A DNA stretch of 38,964 bases from Acidimicrobiaceae bacterium (GTDB taxonomy: Bacteria > Actinomycetota > Acidimicrobiia > Acidimicrobiales > RAAP-2), in the NCBI GenBank assembly GCA_003169235.1, contig PMPX01000214.1, positions 1 through 38,964 on the forward strand, read 5' to 3'. Shown piece by piece: positions 8,285-15,325 of the stretch. The notes under the pieces were generated by a model, which did not search any database, was not told the origin of the DNA, and saw nothing but the letters and a program-made list of their open reading frames with translations. The position numbers and the translations under genes are program-made. How positions within the stretch are numbered: position 1 is the stretch's first letter; every line of letters starts with the position of its first letter.

Positions 8285-9442
8285 GTGCAGCCGTTCGACC
8301 GTATCGACGATCCCGTCAAGCTTCGCCGGCTCGTGCAGGCGATCCTCATCCTCGATGCCGAGCTGCACCTGCCGGCGGTGCTCCGCCGGATCATTGAGGA
8401 GGCAGTCGACCTCGTCGACGCGCAGTACGGCGCACTGGGCGTCCTGACCGAGGACGGGCGGGCGCTGGACCAGTTCCTCACGGTGGGACTGACCAGCGAG
8501 GAAGAGCAGGCCATCGGTCCCCGCCCCACCGGGCGCGGTGTCCTCGGGACGTTGATTGCGGACGACAAGCCCCTCCGCCTGGCCAACATCGCCGACAGCC
8601 CGGACAGCTTCGGCATCCCGGCTCACCACCCGACCATGAGCTCGTTCCTCGGTGTCCCGGTCCGGGTGCACGGCGAGGTCTACGGGAACCTGTACCTGAC
8701 CAACAAGACGACGGCGCAGGAGTTCTCCGAAGACGACGAGGAGCTGGTGCTCGCCCTGGCGATGGCGGCCGGCATCGCCATTGAGAACGCGCGCCTCCAC
8801 GGCCTCGTGCGTGATCGCGCGCTGACCGAGGACCGCGACCGCATTGCCCGCGACCTCCATGACTCGGTCATCCAACGGCTGTTCGCCATCGGGCTCTCTC
8901 TGCAGGGCACGGCTCGCCTGGTCGAGAGGCCGGAGGCGGTCATGCGCATCGGGGAGGCCATCGACAAGCTCGACGAGACCATCCGCCAACTCCGTAAGGC
9001 CATCTTCGACATTGAGCTCACCATCAACAAAGAGGGACTGCATCCCAAGGTCCTCGACCTCGTGCACGAGCTCCGCTCGGTGCTGGGCCTCCACCCGCAG
9101 GTCTCGTTCAGCGGCCCGGTCGACAAGGTCGTCACCGGTCAGCTTTCCGAAGAGGTGCTCGCAGTGCTCCGGGAGGCGCTCACCAATGTGGGCAAGCACG
9201 CGCACGCGAACCAGGTGGTCGTCACGATTGCCGCCGGCGAGGAGCTGCGGCTCGTCGTGGCCGACGACGGAGACGGCATGGGCGACGCCGGTTCCACGGG
9301 CCGCGGCCTGAAGAACCTCCGGCAGCGTGCCGAGCGTCTGGGCGGCAGCGTGGAGCTCGGCATCTCCCGCGAGGGCGGCACCCGATTGACGTGGCACGTG
9401 CCGATCGCTCCGTTGGAGACCGAAGCGAACCTGGCCGTCTGA
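8285..9442 (+). CDS. GAF-domain sensor histidine kinase (DevS/DosT-like)
   Basis: A soluble sensor kinase of 385 residues. One GAF domain (~25-175) contains GRGVLGTLI, GIPAHHPTM, FLGVPVRV and YGNLYLTNK, closely resembling the first GAF of mycobacterial DevS/DosT, which binds haem. The HHP at 114-116 falls where I expect their haem-ligand histidine region, so gas or redox sensing is plausible but unproven. The HisKA_3 dimerisation region has H192 in DRIARDLHDSVIQRLF. The HATPase domain shows LREALTNVGKHAHA, DDGDGM and GRGLKNLRQRAERLGG. DevS is ~580 residues with two GAFs; this one has a single GAF. A GTG at 8285 starts the frame, with TATCCT at 8271-8276 as a possible -10 box for near-leaderless transcription. 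It is divergent from its likely partner regulator. Confidence 0.92.
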   Translation: MQPFDRIDDPVKLRRLVQAILILDAELHLPAVLRRIIEEAVDLVDAQYGALGVLTEDGRALDQFLTVGLTSEEEQAIGPRPTGRGVLGTLIADDKPLRLANIADSPDSFGIPAHHPTMSSFLGVPVRVHGEVYGNLYLTNKTTAQEFSEDDEELVLALAMAAGIAIENARLHGLVRDRALTEDRDRIARDLHDSVIQRLFAIGLSLQGTARLVERPEAVMRIGEAIDKLDETIRQLRKAIFDIELTINKEGLHPKVLDLVHELRSVLGLHPQVSFSGPVDKVVTGQLSEEVLAVLREALTNVGKHAHANQVVVTIAAGEELRLVVADDGDGMGDAGSTGRGLKNLRQRAERLGGSVELGISREGGTRLTWHVPIAPLETEANLAV

Positions 9443-9449
9443 CAGGGGC

Positions 9450-9487
9450 AACGAGCGTCAATTGACGCGTCGTTGATCGCAATTGCG
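9450..9487. promoter_or_regulatory. Twin CAATTG-centred palindromes, operator or terminator
   Basis: GCGTCAATTGACGC (9455-9468) is a perfect 14-base palindrome flanked by AACGA and TCGTT, which also pair. Ten bases on, CGCAATTGCG (9478-9487) is a second perfect palindrome. They sit just after the kinase stop and ~50 bases before the riboswitch. There is no T-run, so a regulator-binding site in the promoter of the riboswitch-controlled gene is more likely than a terminator. Both remain possible. Confidence 0.45.
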
Positions 9488-9536
9488 GGCCGGTAGTCCG
9501 AATGCACCTTGTACTGCAACGCCCGTCGGTTCATCC

Positions 9537-9625
9537 TTGCAAGTGAACGAAAAGGCAAACCTCCCGTGAGGGGGGGACGCAAAGCTACGGGACTCATGGA
9601 GTTCGCCGGGCCGCCGATTCAGCAA
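9537..9625 (+). promoter_or_regulatory. Cyclic di-GMP-I (GEMM) riboswitch
   Basis: The conserved GEMM core is present: AAGGCAAACC (9552-9561), a short hairpin, then GGGACGCAAAGC (9573-9584), the tetraloop-receptor-like second stem region, and GCCGGGCCGCCGA (9605-9617). The outer P1 stem can form from TTGC and TGAA (9537-9547) with TTCA and GCAA (9618-9625). This class binds cyclic di-GMP and switches the downstream gene on or off. Here it lies 58 bases before the start of a secreted hydrolase-like protein. Confidence 0.92.
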
Positions 9626-9643
9626 TAAGCACGCTGCTTGTCG

Positions 9644-9676
9644 CCCCACGGCCCGACCTCTTCGGTCCGTCAGGGG
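9644..9676 (+). promoter_or_regulatory. Possible riboswitch expression platform hiding the ribosome binding site
   Basis: CCCC (9644-9647) can pair with the GGGG of the ribosome binding site (9673-9676). Inside, ACG pairs with CGT, and GACC (9655-9658) pairs with GGTC (9664-9667) around a TCTTC loop. Such a stem would block translation of the gene at 9684, so control of translation initiation is suggested. This is inferred by eye, without energy calculation. Confidence 0.4.
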
Positions 9677-9683
9677 GGAGACA

Positions 9684-11402
9684 ATGCAGAAGACCCGCAG
9701 TCGTCGGGCACTGACGGTCCTCATTGTTCGAGGCATCGCCCTGATTGGCCTTCTTTGCGCGCTGGGTACGGGCCTGGCCGTCGAATCCTCCACCGGTGCG
9801 GGCGCCGTGGTGCGCACGGCCGGCTACGGCGGCGGCCAGATGATGACTGCCGACCCCAACGGCGGCTACTGGACGGACAGCGCCTCGGGAACGGTCACAC
9901 CGTACGGAGGGGCTCCTTCACTGGGTTCCCCGGCACTGTCGGGGCTCACATTGAGCAAGCCCATCGTCGGCATGGCCTCCACGCCCGGCGGCAACGGCTA
10001 CTGGCTCGTCGCCTCCGACGGCGGCATCTTCAGCTTCGGCGACGCGGGCTACTTCGGCTCGACGGGCGCCCTTCACCTCAATCAGCCCATCGCCGGCATG
10101 GCACCGACTCCCGACGGCAAGGGCTACTGGCTCGTGGCCGCCGACGGTGGCATCTTCACCTTCGGTGACGCCGGCTACTACGGCTCGACGGGCGGCACCG
10201 GCGTGACCGCTCTCGGCATGGTCATCGACCCGGCCAACGGTGGCTACTTCATCGTGGAGTCGAACGGATCGGCGGTCTTCTTCGGGCCTGCCACGACCAC
10301 CACACCTCCGGCGCCCGCCATCACCACGACCACCACACCTCCCGCGCCCGCCATCACCAAGACCACGACACCTCCGGCGCCTGCCGTCACGACGACGACC
10401 GCCCCGCCACCGCCGCCGACCTCGACCACCTCGACGACCACGACGACCAGCACGACGCGGCCGACCACCACCACGACCGTGACGTCGACCACGCCGCCGG
10501 CGACCACTCTGGTACAGGGTGCCTACGTCTCCGGCGGGACCCCGTCGGCCATGGCGTCGTTCGCCTCGGCCACCGAGACCTCGCCCACCCTCGCCACCGC
10601 CTACCTGCCGGGGAATGCCGGATGGACGGGCATGGACGGCACCGGGGGGAGCCTCAACTGGCTGCTTGGACCCTGGGAGGGAAGCCACTACGCACTGTCG
10701 TTGGGCGTGCCGATCGTCCCGACCAACTCGAGCGGCACCGCGGTCGCCACGCTGGCCACGGGCGCCACGGGGGCCTACAACTCCTACTACGTCACCCTGG
10801 CGCAGACGTTGGTCAGCGCCGGTGAGTCGAACGCCTACCTGCGTCTCGGCTGGGAGTTCGACGGAACCTGGATGCCCTGGCAGGCCACGACGGCCAGTGC
10901 CGAGGCCAGCTACGCCTCGTACTTCCAACAGATCGTGTCGGCCATGCGGTCCGTGCCCGGTGCGGCCTTCCGCTTCGTGTGGAACCCCGATGCCGGAGCC
11001 TTCACCGAGTCGGGATACTCGGTGGCGGCGGCCTACCCCGGGAACGCCTATGTCGACGTGATCGGGCTCGACGCCTACGACCAGACCTGGGCCACGCCGC
11101 AGACACCGGCGAACGCCTGGACCGCGACCACGCTGCCCTCGCTGACCGCGGCGCAGCAGTTCGCAACCTCACACGGCAAGCCACTCGCCTTCACCGAATG
11201 GGGTCTCTCCATCCGCAGCGACGGCCACGGCCTCGGTGACGACCCGTACTACATCAACCACATGGCCTCGTGGATGGAGACCGCCTCCAACGACGTGGCG
11301 TTCGAGAGCTACTTCGACTGCAACGCCGGCGGGGTCAACTCCTTCATCACCGGGGGATCCTTCCCGAACAGCCTGGCTGCCTTCAGCGCAGACCTGGGCT
11401 GA
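9684..11402 (+). CDS. Secreted repeat protein with GH26-like glycoside hydrolase domain
   Basis: A 572-residue exported protein. Residues 1-38 form a signal peptide (basic start, long hydrophobic core, ALGTGLA). Residues ~45-200 hold 42-residue repeats (GYWLVASDGGIFSFGDAG, GSTG) likely to make a beta-propeller or wall-binding module. Residues ~203-275 form a Thr/Pro linker. Residues ~278-572 resemble clan GH-A, family GH26-type beta-mannanases: E391 in LRLGWEFDGTWMPW fits the acid/base, and E505 in LAFTEWGL fits the nucleophile. The substrate could be a mannan or the cell's own exopolysaccharide, which is not known. The start has AGGGGGGAG upstream and is under the cyclic di-GMP riboswitch, so expression should follow this second messenger. 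It converges on the DUF4012 gene with an 18-base gap. Confidence 0.88.
   Translation: MQKTRSRRALTVLIVRGIALIGLLCALGTGLAVESSTGAGAVVRTAGYGGGQMMTADPNGGYWTDSASGTVTPYGGAPSLGSPALSGLTLSKPIVGMASTPGGNGYWLVASDGGIFSFGDAGYFGSTGALHLNQPIAGMAPTPDGKGYWLVAADGGIFTFGDAGYYGSTGGTGVTALGMVIDPANGGYFIVESNGSAVFFGPATTTTPPAPAITTTTTPPAPAITKTTTPPAPAVTTTTAPPPPPTSTTSTTTTTSTTRPTTTTTVTSTTPPATTLVQGAYVSGGTPSAMASFASATETSPTLATAYLPGNAGWTGMDGTGGSLNWLLGPWEGSHYALSLGVPIVPTNSSGTAVATLATGATGAYNSYYVTLAQTLVSAGESNAYLRLGWEFDGTWMPWQATTASAEASYASYFQQIVSAMRSVPGAAFRFVWNPDAGAFTESGYSVAAAYPGNAYVDVIGLDAYDQTWATPQTPANAWTATTLPSLTAAQQFATSHGKPLAFTEWGLSIRSDGHGLGDDPYYINHMASWMETASNDVAFESYFDCNAGGVNSFITGGSFPNSLAAFSADLG
9960..10286 (+). repeat. 42-residue repeat array within the secreted protein
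   Basis: Units begin at P93 and P135 of the protein (9960 and 10086, a 126-base period), followed by a decayed third unit to about 10286. Consensus pieces are PIxGMAxTPxGxGYW, DGGIFSFGDAG and GSTG. The same unit recurs in the protein at the right edge. Confidence 0.85.
10290..10510 (+). repeat. Thr/Pro-rich low-complexity linker
   Basis: Imperfect in-frame repeats encode TTTTPPAPAIT-like units followed by Thr runs. This is a typical extracellular linker between repeat and catalytic modules, and probably a site of O-mannosylation in actinobacteria. The unit lengths vary and the frame is coding, so it is not a CRISPR array. Confidence 0.85.
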
Positions 11403-11420
11403 CCATCGAGAGTCCTGTCG

Positions 11421-13271
11421 TTACCAACTGACGGTGTGGGGCGTGTCGTCCTCGAATGTCGTGTCGCCGACGTGCCACGTGACGGGTGGGATGCGCGCGC
11501 TGGGCATGACGGTCAGCGTGCCCTGCGACTGGGGGAGCACGAAATTGAACGTGACGCTCTGCGTCGCTCCGGCGGGGATGTCGACGGACACCCCGACCAA
11601 CAGGGTCGGGCCCTCTGGGCCGTTGGTCACGACGGAGTGTGCCGACGGCGACGAGACGTGGCGGACGTCCCCAGGGAGATTGACGGTGGCGATGCCGACG
11701 TACTCGCCGTAGTGCGTGCCGAGGCCCGGGTAGGGACCGGCGATGTAGGGCGACTGGCCCGGCGGGGTGTGGTTGGCGAGCGTCATGGTCAGGCGGCCGT
11801 CCGTCTGCGCGCCTCGCGGCGTCAGCTGCAGTGAGGTGGTCACCGAGAGGTACTGGTCGAGCTTGTTGCCGCCGCGATTGATCACGTTGGCCACGAGAGA
11901 GCTCGGCTGGAGCTCGCCCGACACCCCCACGGCGCGCCAGATGGCCTCCGTCCGGGGGTTGGCGGACCAGATGAGCACGTGACGTCCCGACGAGGCCGCC
12001 GAGAGTGCGTTGACCATCGCGTGCAGACCGAACGGCCGGTCCTCGAGCGCGTGCAGCGTCGCGGAAGCGAGGGTGGACAGCTCGTCGAGCCGGTTCGCCG
12101 CACTGGAGGAGTAGTCCTCCCCGACGTACTGGTCGTGCAGCAACAACTGGTCGACGTTGTCGGCCGTGACGACCGAGCCGGTCGAGGTGGTCACGGGCCC
12201 GGTCACGGTGAGGAGCTCCTGAAGGCCCTGGACGTCGATCGCCATGACGCCGTCCACGCTCTGGCCCGTGTTGGCCTTCCACATGCTGGCGGCCAACGGG
12301 CCGGTGACGTCGAACTGCGGCGTGAGCCCGAGGTTGCGCCAGTCGACGCCGGGAAGGAGCCACCCCCACCGTGCCTCGAGGTCGCCGCCGACCGTGACGG
12401 CGCCTTGCGGGAGCGTCAGTGACGGCGTCGGGACCATGTCGGAGAGATGGAGCTCGCCGTCGCCCGTGGTCACGATCCCGGCCTCGAGGAACGCACCTGA
12501 GCCCGAGCGCATCTCGGCGTTGTTCCCGGCGAGGAGGAGGTAGGTCCCGGGCCCCTGGAGGATGGAGGCCGCCGCGGCGCCGGCCGCCGACGTGCGCGCC
12601 AGGGTCGTCCGCACCTGGGTGAGGTCGTTGAGGAAGGTGCTGCGCTCGTGCGCCAGCGGCCCGATGAGGCCCTGATCCGGCCCCAGGTCGACTCCGGCCA
12701 GGGCGAGGTGGGTGCTGGCGGCGAGCGCCGCGAGCTGCCGCAGCGCGGTGACCCGGTCGGGTCCAGCCGTGTGGGGGAGGCGGAGCAGCGACCGGGACTG
12801 GCCGACCGCCGTGATGCCCGTCCGGGCGACCTGCTCGGCCGCCCCCGACAGGTCCTGCACCGAGCGCAACTGGCGCCCGGCCACCGGGAGCACGTCCACC
12901 GGCCAGAGAAGGGGGGACGAAAGGAGGCCGTGCGCGGCGCCGAAGCTGGAGGCCGCCGAGTGGAGGGGCCCGATGGGGGCGCCGGACAGGACCCCGTCAG
13001 CGGAGAGGCCCTGACGGGCCGACTGGACAGCCGCCTGGCCCTGGTGGATGTGCTCGGCGGCCACGACCACATCGACGACGACGGCGACCGCCCAGATCAC
13101 CACGAGCGCCACCACGACCGCGGCGACCTTCCACCGCGTGGAGCGGCGACGGGTCAGTGCGCCGCTCGGTCCGGAGTCCGTCGGCGGGTCGGCCTCGGCG
13201 CTCGGATCGCCCGGCTCGCCGTCGTTCACCGGGGGGATCGTACTGCTGGGGTTGCCGGAGCCGGCGGGCAC
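11421..13271 (-). CDS. DUF4012 family membrane-anchored protein
   Basis: A 616-residue protein with a Pro/Ser-rich cytoplasmic start, one transmembrane helix at ~48-70 and a large extracellular part. The segment YLLLAGNNAEMRSGSG (~244-259) is the hallmark of DUF4012 proteins, whose function is not established and which are commonly found beside polysaccharide genes in actinobacteria. The central region continues with FLEAGIVTTGDGEL and FDVTGPLAASMWKANTG, also family-like. A LytR-CpsA-Psr-like role in attaching polymers has been imagined for such proteins, but nothing here proves it. The GTG at 13271 is the likely start, with only weak ribosome-binding potential. It is divergent from the LAFTG protein and next to the exopolysaccharide operon. 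Confidence 0.85.
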   Translation of the reverse strand: MPAGSGNPSSTIPPVNDGEPGDPSAEADPPTDSGPSGALTRRRSTRWKVAAVVVALVVIWAVAVVVDVVVAAEHIHQGQAAVQSARQGLSADGVLSGAPIGPLHSAASSFGAAHGLLSSPLLWPVDVLPVAGRQLRSVQDLSGAAEQVARTGITAVGQSRSLLRLPHTAGPDRVTALRQLAALAASTHLALAGVDLGPDQGLIGPLAHERSTFLNDLTQVRTTLARTSAAGAAAASILQGPGTYLLLAGNNAEMRSGSGAFLEAGIVTTGDGELHLSDMVPTPSLTLPQGAVTVGGDLEARWGWLLPGVDWRNLGLTPQFDVTGPLAASMWKANTGQSVDGVMAIDVQGLQELLTVTGPVTTSTGSVVTADNVDQLLLHDQYVGEDYSSSAANRLDELSTLASATLHALEDRPFGLHAMVNALSAASSGRHVLIWSANPRTEAIWRAVGVSGELQPSSLVANVINRGGNKLDQYLSVTTSLQLTPRGAQTDGRLTMTLANHTPPGQSPYIAGPYPGLGTHYGEYVGIATVNLPGDVRHVSSPSAHSVVTNGPEGPTLLVGVSVDIPAGATQSVTFNFVLPQSQGTLTVMPSARIPPVTWHVGDTTFEDDTPHTVSW

Positions 13272-13521
13272 CCCGTCCGGTCAGCGCGACTGCTCGAGTC
13301 GGTCCCGAGTGGCGGGGCGTCGTTTGGATGCACCGAAATTGCCAATTGTCACGATATTGTGCCATCGCGCGCCGGATTATGACCTTTGGCTCTGCCCGCC
13401 GACCGATTTCCCTGGAATGATGATCAAGGCGGCCCGGTGTCTTGGCGATTAGTTCGTGCAGGGCACGATTGGCCCTTTCGAATCAAGCGCTCTTGGGAGC
13501 GATACAGGTGGAGGAGATCAA
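13272..13521. promoter_or_regulatory. Divergent promoter region with 5' leader hairpins
   Basis: This region serves the DUF4012 gene (minus) and the LAFTG gene (plus). 13335-13365 is locally A/T-rich (repeated ATTG), as expected for promoters. In the plus leader, GGGC/GCCC (13461-13475) and a perfect CGCTC-TTGG-GAGCG stem-loop (13488-13501) lie just before the ribosome binding site GGTGGAGGAG. The hairpins could be regulatory; they match no riboswitch class I know. Confidence 0.4.
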
Positions 13522-13836
13522 ATGAAGAGGTCCAAGGCACGGCGGTTGCTTTCCATGGCCAGTGGTCCCGTCCTGGGCGTGATGCTGGCGGTTCCGGTTG
13601 GTGGGCTCCTGGCAGGAGCCGCTGGGGCGGACACGACCTGTTACACGGGCTGCACCTCTCCCGCGGCCGGTATCACGACCTCGTCGGGCAACGGGCCCGT
13701 GGCCAATGACGGGGCGTCGACCTCACCGAGCGGACTGGCGTTCACCGGTGCTGACATCGAGGAGATGGCGCTGATCGGCGTCGTCGCCATTGGCGTGGGC
13801 ACCGTGCTGGTGCGCAGTCGCCGCCGCGCCGCCTGA
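13522..13836 (+). CDS. Small sortase-anchored surface protein (LAFTG)
   Basis: A 104-residue exported protein. A basic start (MKRSKARR) and hydrophobic stretch to AGAAGA form a signal peptide (~1-36). A short Ser/Thr/Gly-rich mature part follows, with a CYTGC cysteine pair. Then comes a sorting signal: LAFTG (residues ~72-76), a hydrophobic helix, and the RSRRRAA tail. LAxTG is the type recognised by class E sortases in high-GC Gram-positives. No sortase gene is in the window. The ATG at 13522 has GGAGGAG upstream; the frame is open 22 codons further but without such a site. Only ~35 mature residues would be displayed, so it may be a linker or scaffold for surface polymer rather than an enzyme. 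It lies 32 bases before the exopolysaccharide operon and may be its first gene. Confidence 0.85.
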   Translation: MKRSKARRLLSMASGPVLGVMLAVPVGGLLAGAAGADTTCYTGCTSPAAGITTSSGNGPVANDGASTSPSGLAFTGADIEEMALIGVVAIGVGTVLVRSRRRAA

Positions 13837-13868
13837 CCCCCGACATTTCTCGGCGGATGGAGTAGCGG

Positions 13869-15269
13869 ATGTCGTCGGTGACGATTGGAAGAGATCTGCA
13901 GCACTGGCAGTGGACACGTGAGTCGGAATCGGCTGCGGGTGCCCGCCGCCGGTTTGCCGCCCACACCAGTGGAGAGGCCGTCGCGGGCATGGACCTCCTG
14001 GTCCTGGCGCTTGCCGTGGTGATCTTCGCGCCCAGTGTGCTCCAGTGGTCGGTCGCGGTCTTCGTGCTGGGGGTGCTGGCTCTCTGCGCGCTGCGCGGCC
14101 AGTACGCACCTCGGATCACCCTGAGTGTGAGCAGGGATCTGGGCTCACTGGCACTGGCGGTCACCGTGCCGCTCATGGTGATCGCGACGTTGGACGACTT
14201 CGACCCGCGGGTCCGGCCGTTCGTCGTGGTGGCCGTCGCCTCGTTCTGCCTGCTGGTGCTCGGCCGGGCCGTCGCCTACGCCGGCATCCGGCGCGCCAGG
14301 ACGAAGGGCGCCTTCGCCCAGAGGGTTCTCATCGTGGGAGCTGGGCAGGTGGCGGAGCGCTTCGCAGATGTCCTCGAGACGCACCCGAGCTACGGGTTGC
14401 ACCCGGTCGGGCTGCTCGACGACTGCGCCGACGAGTCCCTGTCGCACCCGGTGCTGGGCGGGATCGATCAGCTCGACGACGTCCTGAGCAAGCACCGCAT
14501 CGACCGGGTCGTGCTCGCGTTCGGCGTCAACCGCGACCCGGATCTGGTGCGGGTCATCCGATCCTGTGAGAACGCGGACGTGGACATGTACGTCGTCCCG
14601 CGTTTCTTCGAGTTGGGCCTGCAGGCCGCGGCGCGCGACGTCGACATGGTCTGGGGCTACCCCCTCGTCCGTCTGCGGCGGTCGACGATGCAGTCGTCGT
14701 CCCGCTGGCTCAAGCGGGCCTTCGACTCGGCCGTCTCCGCCTCGCTCCTCCTGATCGCCGCGCCGATCTTCGGAGTGCTCGCGCTGGGCGTGAAACTCAC
14801 CAGCCCCGGTCCGGTCTACTTCCGCCAGCGCCGCATCGGGAAGAAGGGGCGCGAGGTGGAGATCCTCAAGTTCCGCTCCATGCGGGTGAACAGCGAGTCG
14901 GACACCCAGTGGAGCGTGAACGACGACGCGCGCGTCACGAAGCTCGGGGCATTCATGCGCAAGACGTCGCTCGACGAGCTGCCGCAGCTCTGGAACGTGC
15001 TGCGGGGCGACATGTCGCTCGTCGGCCCCAGGCCGGAGCGCCCCTACTTCGTGGAGAGGTTCGAGAGAGAAGTCCCCGGATACGGCGATCGGCACCGCGT
15101 CCCGGTCGGGCTGACCGGCCTGTCCCAGGTCAACGGGCTCCGGGGCGACACGTCCATTGAGGACAGGGCCTGGTTCGACAACCACTACATCGAGAATTGG
15201 TCGGTTGGCGGAGACCTGGCCATCCTGGCGCGGACGGCCGGCGCCATGATCAAGCAGGTCAGGGACTAA
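13869..15269 (+). CDS. Exopolysaccharide priming glycosylphosphotransferase (WbaP/WcaJ type)
   Basis: A polyisoprenyl-phosphate hexose-1-phosphate transferase of 466 residues, which starts repeat-unit synthesis by loading a sugar phosphate onto undecaprenyl phosphate at the inner face of the membrane. The N-terminal half has about four membrane helices (~40-140). A Rossmann-like domain follows, beginning RVLIVGAGQVAERF (152-165). The catalytic domain starts KRAFDSAVSASLLL (282-295) and contains the re-entrant helix, FRQRRIGKKGREVEILKFRSM, the Asp-Glu pair D369/E370 in SLDELPQLWN, and SLVGPRPERP. GGAG is seen upstream of the ATG. This is the first enzyme of the operon. The sugar added (glucose, galactose or other) cannot be read from sequence. 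Confidence 0.95.
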   Translation: MSSVTIGRDLQHWQWTRESESAAGARRRFAAHTSGEAVAGMDLLVLALAVVIFAPSVLQWSVAVFVLGVLALCALRGQYAPRITLSVSRDLGSLALAVTVPLMVIATLDDFDPRVRPFVVVAVASFCLLVLGRAVAYAGIRRARTKGAFAQRVLIVGAGQVAERFADVLETHPSYGLHPVGLLDDCADESLSHPVLGGIDQLDDVLSKHRIDRVVLAFGVNRDPDLVRVIRSCENADVDMYVVPRFFELGLQAAARDVDMVWGYPLVRLRRSTMQSSSRWLKRAFDSAVSASLLLIAAPIFGVLALGVKLTSPGPVYFRQRRIGKKGREVEILKFRSMRVNSESDTQWSVNDDARVTKLGAFMRKTSLDELPQLWNVLRGDMSLVGPRPERPYFVERFEREVPGYGDRHRVPVGLTGLSQVNGLRGDTSIEDRAWFDNHYIENWSVGGDLAILARTAGAMIKQVRD

Positions 15270-15325
15270 GCGCAGGAGACGTTGAATTCCCACAGAGGGG
15301 GTGGCGAGCGCAGCGTCGCGCTCGC

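Noticed and set aside
10290-10510. Repeated ACC/CCT-rich units, looking at first like a CRISPR or tandem-repeat locus
   Set aside because: Units are in frame, vary in length and encode a Thr/Pro linker. No constant repeat with unique spacers exists.
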